Source: Zea mays (lineage: Eukaryota > Streptophyta > Magnoliopsida > Poales > Poaceae). From it: a stretch of 64,000 nt of DNA. The notes beneath the pieces are model-generated. The model did not search any database. It was not told the origin of the DNA and saw nothing but the letters and a program-made list of their open reading frames with translations. Shown in pieces: positions 10,262 through 21,026 of this stretch. The stretch's first letter is position 1. Each line of letters starts with the position of its first letter. Where the stretch lies: contig NC_050097.1 of assembly GCF_902167145.1 (NCBI RefSeq), forward strand, positions 46,422,095 through 46,486,094, read 5' to 3'. The position numbers were made by a program, and so were the translations under genes.

Positions 10262-12748
10262 CTACTTGCGGTGCCGAGCCGAGGCGCTCGCCGCTTGCCC
10301 ACCGTAGATCATGAAGCAGTCGCGGACCTCGGGGAACTCTCCTGCCTGGTGATCTTCCTTCTTGTCGTCGTCGCGAGCCCTGCCACCCTCCGCGGGTGGC
10401 CCGGCCCTGTGGAAGTGGCGCCGAAGCATGGCGCACTCCTCAAGGGTGTGCTTGACGGGCACCTGATGATAGGGGCACAGCTCGTTGAGCATCTTGTCGA
10501 AGAGGTTGGCACCTCCGGGGGGTTTCCGAGGGTTCTTGTACTCGGCGGCGGCGACAAGGTCCGCGTCGGCGGCGTCGCGTTTCGCTTGCGACTTCTTCTT
10601 GCCCTTCTTCTTGGCGCCGCGCTGAGTTGACGCCTCGGGGACGTCTTCCGGTGGGCGGCCCTGGGGCTGCTTGTCCTTCCGGAAGATAGCCTCAACCGCC
10701 TCCTGGCCAGAGGCGAACTTGGTGGCGATGTCCATCAGCTCGCTCGCCCTGGTGGGGGTCTTTCGACCCAGCTTGCTGACCAGGTCGCGGCAAGTGGTGC
10801 CGGCGAGGAACGCGCCGATGACATATGAATCGGTGATGTTGGGCAGCTCGGTGCGCTGCTTCGAGAATCGCCGGATATAGTCCCGGAGAGACTCTCCCGG
10901 CTGCTGCCGGCAGCTTCGGAGGTCCCAGGAGTTTCCAGGGCGCACGTACGTTTCCAGGGCGAAGGCTTGGACCAGGTCGTCCCAGTTGGAGATCTGCCCC
11001 GGAGGCAGGTGCTCCAACCAAGCGCGAGCGGTGTCAGAGAGAAACAGGGGGAGGTTGCGGATGATGAGGTTGTCATCGTCCGTTCCACCCAGTTGGCAGG
11101 CCAGCCGGTAGTCTGCGAGCCACAGTTTCGGTCTCGTCTCCCCCGAGTACTTTGTGATAGTAGTCGGGGGTCAGAACCGGGTCGGGAACGGCGCCCGTCG
11201 TATGGCGCGGATGAAAGCCTGCGGACCGGGTGGTTCGGGCAAGGGACTCTGATCCTCCCCCACGCCTGGGGTGGTAGCCTCGGCGCACCCTCTCGTCGAG
11301 GTGGGCCCGACGGTCGCGGTGATGGTGCTCGTTGCCGAGGCGACCCGGGGCCGCAGGCGCTGTGTTGCGCGTGCGCCCGGTGTCGACCGAGGCTTCCCGC
11401 ATGAATCGGGAAGTCGTGGCGCGATGTTCCGAGGGGTACCCCTGCCTTCGGGAGGCAGAGCTCTCGGCCCATCGGACCGCGGCGACCTCCAGGAGATTCT
11501 TGAGCGCTCCCTGGATTCGCCGCCCCTCGGTGGTTGATGCTCCGGCATCGCGCGGAGAAGCATTGCTGCTGCAGCCAGGTTCTGGCCGACCCCACAGGAA
11601 GCGGGTGGCGGCCTCACCCTGACATCGTCGGCGATGCGGTGCTGGATACCCTGGGGTAGATGGCGCACTTCTCCGGCCGGAGGTTGGCCCGCCCATTCCT
11701 GCCCGACGTCCTGGCGGATCGGCTCAAGCGCTCCTGCTCCCTCGTCGAGCCTGGCCGGCACCCCGCGGATTTGCTCGAGCTGTGGGTCATGACCCCCCGC
11801 CGGAACGGGGACCACAGCTAGCTCCCGTAGGATGTCAACACGTGGCACAGGCCTAGGGAGATCACCGTTCTCAGGCATACCGAGATGGTTGCCTTCGGAG
11901 GGACCCCCTAGATCGACGTGGAAACATTCACGACTTGGGCCGCAGTCCTCGTCGCCGAGGCTGCGGCTACCGTCGGAACAGTCGGAAAGGCAGTAGTCGC
12001 ATGCGGTCATGAAGTCCCGCATGGCACTGGGGTTGCCAAGTCCAGAGAAATCACAACAGAAGTCGGGCTCGTCATCTTCCTCGGACCCCGAGGGCCCGTA
12101 GGTCGAGACGTCCGCGAGCCGGTCCCAGGGTGACCGCATACGAAAGCCCAGAGGGTTTGGACTCGCCTCTACGAGAGCGTCCGCCAAAGCGAAGTCGCTT
12201 GGCGGGTCGAGGCTGAATCCAAAGGGCGTGAGATGGGAACCGGTGGGTACCTCTTGGTCGACGGGTGGTGACGAAGTCACGTCAGGGACTGACTGCACCG
12301 TCGTCTCAGGTACGAGGGTGACGCCCAGCAAGCCTTTCACGAGCATGCTGGCGTTGTCCGTTTGCTCGGAATTGGCGTGTTGCGGGGAGACGGCGCTCGT
12401 CTTCGTCTCAAACACGAGGTCGATGCCCGACGCGCCCCCCGTTGGGGCGCCGGCGCCGTCGACTTGCTCGACAGCCAACGAGGTGCCGCCTCCTGCTTGG
12501 CCTCGGTTGCCCCTCCTCCATCTCCGTCGGCGGGGGAGAGGGAGGGGTGAGCTCGAATGTCGTTCTTCCACCATGTGGGGAAGACATCGTCGATTCCGCC
12601 GCCGACGGGCGGGCTGTCGGCCGCCATTGTTGCTGTCGCACGGCGGGGGAAGGAGTATCATGTCGTAGCTGCCGTCGAGGGACATGAACTCAAGACTCCC
12701 GAAACGGAGCACCGTCCCGGGCTGGAAAGGTTGCTGGAGACTGCCCAT
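10262..12748 (-). pseudogene. Huck-like copy 1 gag
   Basis: Structural protein of the virus-like particle. It starts at ATG 12748, 61 bases inside the 5' LTR, and has a long low-complexity N-terminal region followed by the capsid-like segment (residues near WDDLVQAF and GESLRDYIRRF, about 10850-10990). A zinc-knuckle-like motif lies at 10433-10477 with spacing C-X2-H-X5-H-X4-C rather than CCHC. Compared with copy 2 there is a 1-base loss near 11534 and a 17-base loss near 11255; together they restore the frame but scramble the part between. A TGA at 11171-11173 replaces CGA. The protein is therefore not made whole. Confidence 0.82.
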
Positions 12749-12788
12749 CTGGAGCTTGACGGGAAGTTATTCGTCAACACGCAGCAGG

Positions 12789-12808
12789 CCCCTACCTGGC
12801 GCGCCAAC
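12789..12808 (-). promoter_or_regulatory. Primer-binding site, Huck-like copy 1
   Basis: Immediately inside the 5' LTR the minus strand reads TTGGCGCGCCAGGTAGGGG. A TGGCG start is typical of plant Gypsy primer-binding sites; I cannot name the tRNA with certainty. Confidence 0.65.
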
Positions 12809-14300
12809 TGTCGGTGTTTCGAGACCGGGGGTCCCTGGGCCGACGAGTGAGAATGTCGCCGCGTGCCCCAGCCCAGATGGGTTGGCGCGAGGCCGAGCGC
12901 GAAGGGGGGAAAGAAGGCGTGAGAGAGGTGGAAATCCCGCGGCCTTCGTGTTCGTCCCGCGCCCAGGTCGGGTGCGCTTGCAGTAGGGGGTTACAAGCGT
13001 TCCACGCGGGAGGGAGCGAGCGGCCTCACGCGAGCGCCAGTCCCGTCCTCTTCCCCGCGCGGCCAACCCTCTGTAAGAGGGCCCTGGTCCTTCCTTTTAT
13101 AGGCGCAAGGAGAGGATCCAGGTGTACAACGGGGGTGTAGCAGAGTGCTAACGTGTCTAACGGAGGAGAGCTAGCGCCCTAAGTACATGCCATCGTGGCA
13201 GCCGGAGAGGTTTTGGCACCCGGTTCGTGTGGTGTCGTGGCCGTCGGAGGAGCGCTGAAGCCTGGCGGAAGGACAGATGTCGGAGCTGTTGAGTCCTTGC
13301 TGACGTTCTCTTGCTTCCGTAAGGGGGCTGAGAGCCGCCGTCGTCATAGAGCATGCGGGGCGCCATCATTGCATTTCTGGCGGAGCGAGCCAGATGGGAC
13401 GCCGGTCTTGTTTCCCGTAGCCTGAGTCGGCTTGGGGTAGGGTAATGATGGCGCCTCCTGTTGACGTGGCCGGTCCACGCCCTAGGTTGGGCGATGTGGA
13501 GGCTCCTCCGAGGTCGAGGTCGAGTCTGTCTTCCGAGGCCGAGGTCGAGTCCGAGCCCCTGGGTCGGGCGAGGCGGAGACCGTCGGCGGAGGCCAGGGCT
13601 GAGTCCGAGCCCTGGGTCGGGCGGAGCGGAGTTCGCCGTCTTCCGGGGCTGAGCCCGAGTCCGAGCCCTGGGTCGGGCGGAGCAGAGTTTGCCGTCTTCC
13701 GGGGCTGAGCCCAAGTCCGAGCCCTGGGTCGGGCGGAGCGGAGTTCGCCGTCTTCCGGGGCTGAGCCCAAGTCCGAGCCCTGGGTCGGGCGAAGCGGAGT
13801 TTCCTATGGTGCCTGAGGCCGGGCCTGGCTGCCTGTCAGCCTCGCTCTGTCGAGCGGCACAGCAGTTGGAGCGGCGCAGGCGGCGCTGTCCTTCTGTCAG
13901 GCCGGTAAGTGGAGCGGCGAAGTGACTGCGGTCACTTCTGCTCTGTCGACTGGAGGACGCGCGTCAGGATAAAGGTGTCAGGCCACCTTTGCATTAAATG
14001 CCTCTGCGATTTGGTCGGTTGGCGTGGCGATTTGGCCAGGGTTGCTTCTTGGCGAAGACTGGGCCTCGGGCGAGCTGAAAGTATGTTCGTCGCTGGAGGG
14101 GGGCCTCGGTCGAGACGGAGATCCTCCGGGGTCGGCTGCCCTTGCCCGAGGCTAGGCTCGGGCGAGGCGTGATCGAGTCCGTCGAATGGACCGGTCCCTG
14201 ACTTAGTCGCACCCATCAGCCCTTTGCAGCTTTGTGCTGATGGGGGTTACCAGCTGAGAATTAGGAGTCTTGAGGGTACCCCTAATTATGGTCCCCGACA
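12809..14300 (-). repeat. Huck-like copy 1, 5' LTR
   Basis: 1492 bp, paired with 740-2287. The minus-strand TATA-type box TATAAAAGG is the complement of 13093-13101. It has four copies of the 55-bp repeat against five in the partner, which accounts for the 56-bp length difference. Confidence 0.92.
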
Positions 14301-14305
14301 GTTAT

Positions 14306-15049
14306 AGTCCGGTGAGTCCGCGCAACGTCCGTGGGCGAGGTGGTTGAGGGAGCCCGCCATCACCGGCGACGGACTCGGTCCGCGCGGTCGTGGCGATGTG
14401 GGCGGTCCTGGCCAAAGGGGCCCACAAGGCAGCAATGGAGAGTTACGGATGGAAGAGTCGCGATCTCAGGTCCACTCGCCAGCGACGACTCACACGCACG
14501 AGAGACTGGCAGCCGGGCCTAGGGTGTCGGCGCCACTTCTCCAGGGGTTGGGCTGCACGGAGGAGTTGGCCAAATGGGCCGAAGTAGGGTTAGTCGGCCC
14601 ATGTGCCATGTCTTCTCTTTTTTTTCTATTTTTGTTTCCCTTTCATTTCCAATTCAAATCAGCTCCAAATTCAAATTCAAATGTTTTGTGGCAAATTTTT
14701 ATCCACAGATTACATTATGTCATGACAATTTCTACTTTGGGGATATATTTACATATATTATTTATATTTTTATTTCACCTAATATTTGTTTGTTTCTCTC
14801 TTCTAAATTTTAGAATCTCTTCTAGTTTTAAATTCCACTTTGGACTTTAACATTTCTTTTTACATTATCTTATGTTGTCACAAAATGCACACAAAAATAA
14901 GATCCCAGCATGATGCATGATTTGGTGGCATACATTCTTATTAATTATTTGTTTTCAAATGAAGTGTTCACATGTGATGATAAATGGAGAGATCACATAT
15001 AAAGGAAAAGAAATTCTCCTTTTATTTCTTTTACAAAATGGGTATTACA
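14306..15049 (-). repeat. Element Y, LTR terminus, right part
   Basis: Continues 1-739 across the Huck-like insertion. The right end reads ...TATTACA (15043-15049), so on the minus strand it starts TGTAATACCC. It is followed directly by coding sequence of element O with no other junction feature. The stretch 14640-14900 is very AT-rich, as in many LTR U3 regions. The far LTR end and the opposite target duplication (gctcc if 5 bp) are not in the window. Confidence 0.55.
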
Positions 15050-15890
15050 GCTCCCTCCAGTCGTCAGAATTTGACTCTGGTTGGCTCAGAGTGTTACATT
15101 CTTCTACCCGATCCATTGAGATGCTCGAGCGGGGTACTTCCTGGACGAAAACTCCAGGCGGGAACTGAGTCCGACTGGATCCTAGTTTAGACAATGCATC
15201 AGCTGCCGCGTTGCGGTCTCTCTCCACATGATGAAATTCCAAACCTTCAAATTTGTCTTCTAGTTTCCGGACAGCAGTGCAATATTTTCCCATGGCGTCA
15301 TTTGAGCAGTCCCATTCTTTGTTTATCTGACTTATGACCACCAGAGAATCTCCATATACCATCAGTCTCTTGATGCCCAGTGATATGGCAATGTTCAGTC
15401 CATGAATCAGAGCTTCGTATTCGGCTACATTGTTAGATGCCAGGAATAACAATTGAAGAGCATACTTGAGTTGTTCACCTCCAGGTGCAATAAAGAGGAT
15501 TCATGTGCCTGCACCCTGCAGCTTCAACGAGCCATCAAAATACATTCGCCACACTTCTGCAGTTTCTGGGTTATCCGGCACCTGCTGCTCAGTCCATTCT
15601 GATACGAAGTCAACCAGTGCTTGAGTTTTGATAGCAGTGCGAGGTCGAAATTCAATGTCATGAGATCCCAGCTCACAGGCCCACTTGGCTATTCTCCCGA
15701 TGGCTTCTTTGTTGTGAAGAATATCTCCTATCAGAAATCCAGTGACTACTATGACTTTGTGGTCGTCGAAGTAGTGACGGAGCTTGCGTGCAGTTAGAAG
15801 TACTGCATATAATAGGTTTTGGACTTGAGGGTATTTTTTCTTCGAGGGACCCAGGACTTCACTGATGAAATAGACAGGGTGCTGTACTGG
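15050..15890 (-). pseudogene. Element O pol fragment: RT connection and RNase H
   Basis: Third piece of the oldest element, continuing 46835-47020 across element T. Read on the minus strand it encodes the RT connection (PVYFISEVLG at the start) and RNase H, including MYFDGSL and SNNVAEYEALIHGLN, close relatives of the Huck-like motifs. A TGA at 15501-15503 interrupts it. The frame stays open to 15050, where the sequence SNSDDWREL runs into the LTR of Y; its terminal TAA is made of LTR bases. No integrase follows, so pol is truncated here. The cytosine-to-thymine type of stop fits long silencing. Confidence 0.82.
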
Positions 15891-16914
15891 TGAAGCGTCC
15901 CGATCCTCTGGGACTCAAATGTGATACAATTACTAGTCCCAGGAGGCTAGTAAACACATTTATACATCAGATGATTCTAGATCTGCTTAAACGAGACAAA
16001 CCTATAAAGGTGGCGAACAACTTTAAGAGTTGGTCCACAACTCGGGACATATCATCAGAGTGGGGCTGAAGCAGCCCGATATACGCAGTGAAGCAATTCA
16101 GCGGCCCAACAGCCACAGACAAGGTTGGGAACAGTCGTAACTCTTACCTGATCTCCTTTTTCTGAAAAACAAGAAATAAGCAAGGGTGAGTACAAACGTA
16201 CTCAGCAGCCCACCTTCACCCGCGGAATGGGGAAATCAGATATAATGCATGGAATATGTGGAGCTCAGGATATTTTGCAGAAACAACAATATTTTATGCA
16301 GAGTTGTTTTGAAAAACATTTTGTATTTTTGCAAAGCCTGCATCCTCTCCAAAAGGAACAAGAAGTTTTTCAGTATTATAACAAAATCCCCTGGACTAAA
16401 CCATCCAGGTATCTCAGCAGTTCCCACTGGTTTTCATTTTCAAAAACATCTACTGGACTTCCCGTCCACCATAGCCCACGGCTCAGCCGCCGAACCTTTT
16501 AAAAACCACTTTTCTCAAAACCATCTCTTTTTTTTGGAAAACAAAACATTAATTGCCATACCATACCAGACTCGTCCATTCCTGTGGACACAGACTATTC
16601 GAATAGGTTTGAACTCTGCGCAGAGGTGTACACTTTACCCACTAGTCCGGCTCTGCGATCTCATAGCTAGTGAGACCCGAATCCGAATCTCTTTCTTTCC
16701 TCGCACGTCCTAACCTTTACGGTTATACCGGAAGGAGTCAGGCCACCACCATGTCCAAACCGAACAAAACATTCCCCCTCCTTATCCTCCCGGTGCTCCC
16801 CAGCCTTCATAACCCTGGGGTTGGATCGTACGAGTTCGGATTGAGTGACTGCCCACACAGTCTCGAGTGGTTGTACTTATCATGAGTACAGGTAGTGAAA
16901 GATGACAAACTGGT
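15891..16914 (-). repeat. Element T 3' LTR, distal part
   Basis: Begins TGAAGCGTCCCGATCC, matching 29696 onward in the other LTR with few differences. It is cut after ctggt (16910-16914) by the Zeon-like element. The other LTR keeps the uninterrupted site at about 30713-30720. Confidence 0.9.
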
Positions 16915-17589
16915 TGTTGGGGACTTGTTCTCAAATGCTATGAGTTAAGAACAAGGCAACACAAAAAATGTTAAACGTTAAAGTCCTTCATCCTTCGAAG
17001 CATTATTTCCCTTGGGGATATAATGATTTTCGGACGAAGGTTATGAAGGACATACATACCTTCATAAACACAACATATAATGATGAAGAAGAAAACATAT
17101 GAAATATAAAGGATAACATAAACAATTATATATCACTCTCAACTCATTTCTATCTTATCATTATGGAAGAATATAAATGATATCAAATTACAAATGTACC
17201 TTCGGCTTGAAAGAAGGTAAAAGTACAAGTGTGACGCAAAAGCAAATGCCAAGTCCGCGTGAACAGTACGGGGGCACTGTTCACCTATTTATAGGCACGG
17301 GGCACAGCCCATATAAAATTACACCCATGCCCTTTACATTTTGGTAGTAATTCTATAGTAATCCACCGAGGTCTGAATAGCCTTTTTATCTTTAAGTCGG
17401 TTCCCTTTTCTGCTATCACGCCGAAGCTTTCCTGCTCGCATCTTCGGCGCTGTATCAACCTTCGTGTTGTTTGAGCTTCTCCTACTGTGATGTCAATTCG
17501 AGTCCGAAGATACCTGTTCACACATTATACTCCAGAAACACTGTTAAATCATGCTTTTGAGGACCTTCGGAAGCCGAAGGCCCCCAACA
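16915..17589 (-). repeat. Zeon-like element, 3' LTR
   Basis: 675 bp. By eye it differs from the partner at 23633-24306 only by three 1-base changes in homopolymer runs, so the insertion is very recent. A TATA box (minus strand TATAAATAG) is the complement of 17285-17293. Confidence 0.93.
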
Positions 17590-17603
17590 GTAGCCCCTCG
17601 CAA
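17590..17603 (-). promoter_or_regulatory. Polypurine tract of Zeon-like element
   Basis: The minus strand reads TTGCGAGGGGCTAC directly before the 3' LTR, the expected plus-strand primer. Confidence 0.65.
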
Positions 17604-17744
17604 TATTAATTTGTTATAATAATAAATTTAGATTGCAACATGGACGAAGGCCTTAAGCCGAAGGTCTGAAAAAACACCTTCCCTTTGCTAGAATAGCAAC
17701 ATTCACTGACAAGCGGGGTCTTCCAATTTTCAATGCACTGGGCG

Positions 17745-17752
17745 TATAAATA
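17745..17752 (+). promoter_or_regulatory. TATA box of the antisense gene
   Basis: TATAAATA on the plus strand lies about 150 bases before the ATG at 17896 and just inside the 3' LTR. A transcription start near 17780 would leave a leader of about 115 bases. This is the form and distance of an ordinary plant core promoter, facing away from the gag promoter. Confidence 0.6.
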
Positions 17753-19918
17753 AGAGCATACCGCGAGCTCATTTGGTACGCTCTCTTGCCATCTGCTCTT
17801 GCTTACTCAATTTTTAGCTCTTGCGCACCAAGACTTGCTTAGCTTTTTAAGTTTTTAAGCTTCGGCTTTGAAAACAGTTTTTAGCGTTTTCGAAGATGTC
17901 TGAAGATAAGAAGGCTGCTGCCGAGATGAAGCTGAGTCTCTCTGAAGAGAAAAACCTGGGGTTTCTTATAGCAATGTCGAAGACCAATACAGAAAAAATC
18001 ACCAAAGAGATTTTAGAAGGTTTATCTGAAGATACTGGTGACAGCGACAGTTATGATGTGGAGAGCGGTGGTGAAGACTCCGAAGATCGACCCTGGCGAC
18101 CAAGCCATGCGGTTTTTGGCAAATCAAATATCAAAGAAAACCATCTTGTCAACATGAGGGGAAGATATTTCCGGGACTTATCCATTGTGAGGGCCGACGA
18201 AGGAGAGAAAACTTGCACGTCCCCTGAGGAAAATGAAGTCGTAGTGTACCGAAGCTTTTTGAAAGCTGGACTACGATTTCCCCTGAGCAGCTTTGTCGTA
18301 AAGGTGCTGAAAATATTTGAAGTCTATCTTCACCAACTTACCCCCGAAGCAATCATAAGGATGAATATCTTCGTGTGGGCCGCGAGAAGCCAAGGTCTGG
18401 AACCTGACGCAAAAAGTTTCTGCAACATACATGAATTATTATACGAGACGAAACCCTAGGGTAAGGAGCAGTATCACAATAATTTCGGCTGCTACAGTTT
18501 CGGCTCTCGGTCTGGGTCAAGCTGTCCCGTGCCAACCTTTCGGAAGAGATGGCCCGGCGACTGGATGACAGAATGGTTTTATGTGAAGAATAACCTGAAA
18601 ACACAGGAAGATATTAAGGGTATAATTATGCGCCCTATTTGGCAAAGCTTCGGCCTACGGAGGCCGAAGGTTGAAATGAATGAAGCTGCCGAAGAATGCC
18701 AGAGAGCCTTCGGAGTTATTTGCTCTTTTATTGGAACGAGAGATTTGGTCCAAGAGCATATTGCCTTCAGAGTATGGCCGCTCGCGGAAAAATGGGAAAT
18801 GCCACAAGAGACTATAAAGGAGGCTGACGAAGGTGGACTTATCAGGCTGAAGTATACTTTCAAATTCGGAGACAAATTCGTAGAGCCAGATGATGACTGG
18901 CTAAAAAGCATTGAAAATGTAAGTGATGAACTACTTGGGGTTTATTCAAAGGCCGAAGATACTGCATTGTCAGCAGCCTTCGGAGGCCGGAAAAAGAAAA
19001 GATTGAACCGAGTGTTTGACGCAATTGGGTTCGTGTACCCCGACTACCACTATCCAGCGCGGGGCCAAAAAAGAAAAAGTGCGACTTCTGCACAGGAAAC
19101 TGCTTCAGCCGCTCCCAGCGAGCCAGCGCCGAAGAGACAAAGGGTAAAAGTTCTCACACACCGGCCACGCTACATTGAACCGGCTACAGTGCCTGAGTTC
19201 GCCGGTGAAACCTCTTCGGCCAACGAAATTAAAGAACCAACTTCAGTGCCGAAGATCGAAGAAAAAGCTTCAGCAGAGAAGGCAGAAAAACCGAGTACTG
19301 AAGGACCGAAAATATTGGAAATTTTAAGTCCTTCAGCAAGTGTTGAGACAATAAAAAGCCAAAAGGGCCCAGCGGTGACCCCAAAAAGAAAAAGAATGGT
19401 CACTGTGCTAGATGTTCTGGAGACAATTGAGTCCTCAAGCACGACGCCGAAGAAGGCTGTTGAAACTTCCAAAGCAGAAACTGAAATCTTTGATGCTGAA
19501 GCTCCAAAGCAACAAACTGAGACTGAAGCTGGGCCTTCAGAGCCCACGAAGGTAAAATCCTTGGAAACCGAGGAAGAAAAAATGACAGAGCCAATTCTTG
19601 TTGAAGAAATCAGTGCTGTTGCACCCGAAGCATCCCCCAAAGTCCTTGATTATTGTTCGACATGCTTCGGGGAAAAAGTTGTCTGAAAAAGAAAAGCAAG
19701 AGGCCCAGTTTTACGCCCAAAAACTGAAATATCCAAAGGGGGCGTTGATATTCAACGGCAGCGGAGAAGAAGACTTCTTGTATTGTCTCCCTGACAGCAA
19801 GGAGATTTCTGTCTGTCGGGAGATGAGCAAGAGCTTCGGATTCCCAACACTAGAAGACGGGCTCTCGGTGTTGTCGAAAAACGAGCTGGCCGACAGCTTG
19901 GCATACAATAGCTTAAAG

Positions 19919-20004
19919 GTGCAAAAAATGAAGTCTTCGTTTTTTTTAAACCAAAATTTTTCGTTTGCTTAAATTTATTGACGCACACACATTTTTCTTT
20001 GCAG
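19919..20004 (+). other. Predicted intron 1 of the antisense gene
   Basis: 86 bases, AAAG|GTGCAAAA at the donor and a pyrimidine-rich ATTTTTCTTTGCAG at the acceptor. It is T-rich and phase 0; joining codon AAG to GGC keeps the downstream coiled-coil frame. Confidence 0.7.
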
Positions 20005-20797
20005 GGCCTTATACTTAGCAATGCCCTCAGGGCCCAAAAAGATGCCGAAGATGAAGGATGTGTTATGGCCCTGAGCAACCTTCGTTCCGAAGTAATTGAA
20101 CTAAGGAACGAAGGTCTCGAAAAAGATAAAATATTGCATTCATTGATAAATAGAATAAAAGAAGGCGAAGCTACTTTTAAAGGTCAAGCTGAGGCTCAGA
20201 AGCGTGAAATTGAAGATCTTCGAAAACAACTAGCCAGAGCTAAAGAGGAACGCATACTTGAAGAAACAAAGCGAGAACTTAGCGACCAATGGGCAAATCA
20301 TTTAGAAGGAACTGTTGAAGAGCTTCGTTCGTCCAAGAAAAGATGCTATGACAAATCTATGGAGTGTGTTAAGAAAATGAAAGCTAGCTTCGCCAGCGTT
20401 GGCGCATTTTCGAGCGAAGAAAACTTTACAAGAGGCAACCCCGAAGGTCCCATCGAATGGATTAATCATGAAGCTGAGGCCTTTGAGGAAATTTTAAATA
20501 GCCGCGGAGACATATGTGCTTTTTCGGGTGCTAGGGGAATTGCCACCATTTTGGAGAAAAAGGGCTGCGAGCATGTAAAGATTTTAGCGCAATCCGAAGC
20601 TACCTTGTCCTTCGAAGATGCAAAAGATCCTTCAGCCGAAGCTAGCATGGTTGGTGGAAAATTTTTCACCGATGTCTGGGACAACGGTGGCCGGGAAATG
20701 GCCCGAGAAATTATCCAAAAAAGCGAAAAGGGCATCCATGATGCTAGAAAAGTAGCAGAGGCTGCTGAGAAAAGCGTAGAGCCCGAAGGGCAAATAG

Positions 20798-20872
20798 GTA
20801 TTAACTAATGGTTTTTATTGTGTTGTAATTTTTGATTTTAAACTTCGTTCGCAATTTGTAATAGCAATGTAG
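20798..20872 (+). other. Predicted intron 2 of the antisense gene
   Basis: 75 bases, donor ATAG|GTATTAAC, acceptor AATGTAG|CC, very T-rich. It is phase 1; splicing makes a GCC codon and leads into a frame that ends at 21026. Without it the frame stops at 20806-20808. Confidence 0.55.
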
Positions 20873-21026
20873 CCATATCCTGTCCTCCTTCATATCCTAC
20901 TAAAGCGTCTCCGGGCCCTCACCCGAAAGATGACGATGAAATTAAAAAGATGGCTGAAGCTATCATGGATCAAGTTGTCAATCAACTCCTGAACGAAGCT
21001 GCGGAAGTAGTTCTTAGGGAAGACTA

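Larger units (their letters stand above)
740..14300 (-). mobile_element. Huck-like Ty3/Gypsy (Tat lineage) LTR retrotransposon, copy 1
   Basis: A complete 13.56 kb element read on the minus strand, ending TGTCGG...CCGACA. The 5' LTR is 12809-14300 and the 3' LTR 740-2287. The order is LTR, primer-binding site, gag, protease, RT, RNase H, integrase, about 4 kb of non-gag-pol sequence, polypurine tract, LTR. Element and LTR lengths and the LTR start fit maize Huck as I remember it. The flanking duplication is cttat/gttat (one mismatch). The coding region is broken by at least six stops and several frameshifts, so this copy cannot encode its own proteins. Confidence 0.9.
17896..21026 (+). pseudogene. 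Antisense three-exon gene, 'putative gypsy-type transposase' domain protein
   Basis: Starts at ATG 17896 on the strand opposite to gag. Exon 1 (17896-19918) encodes an acidic N-terminus and then a segment like the plant domain named 'transposase (putative) gypsy type' (PF04195, function unknown), with LTPEAIIRMNIFVWAARSQG at about residues 148-167. Lys/Glu/Ser-rich sequence with a basic KKKRLNR and PKRQR follows, possible nuclear signals. Exon 2 (20005-20797) is a long predicted coiled coil. Exon 3 (20873-21026) gives a short acidic helix and a stop at 21024-21026. Both introns preserve the frame. Exon 1 has a TAG at 18457-18459 (probably from CAG) and a 1-base frameshift near 19650-19680, so this copy looks broken. 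The exon structure is my inference. Confidence 0.65.

Noticed and set aside
14306..15049. Host gene exon or promoter
   Set aside because: The sequence ends in a Gypsy-type LTR terminus and contains no coding frame with domain support.
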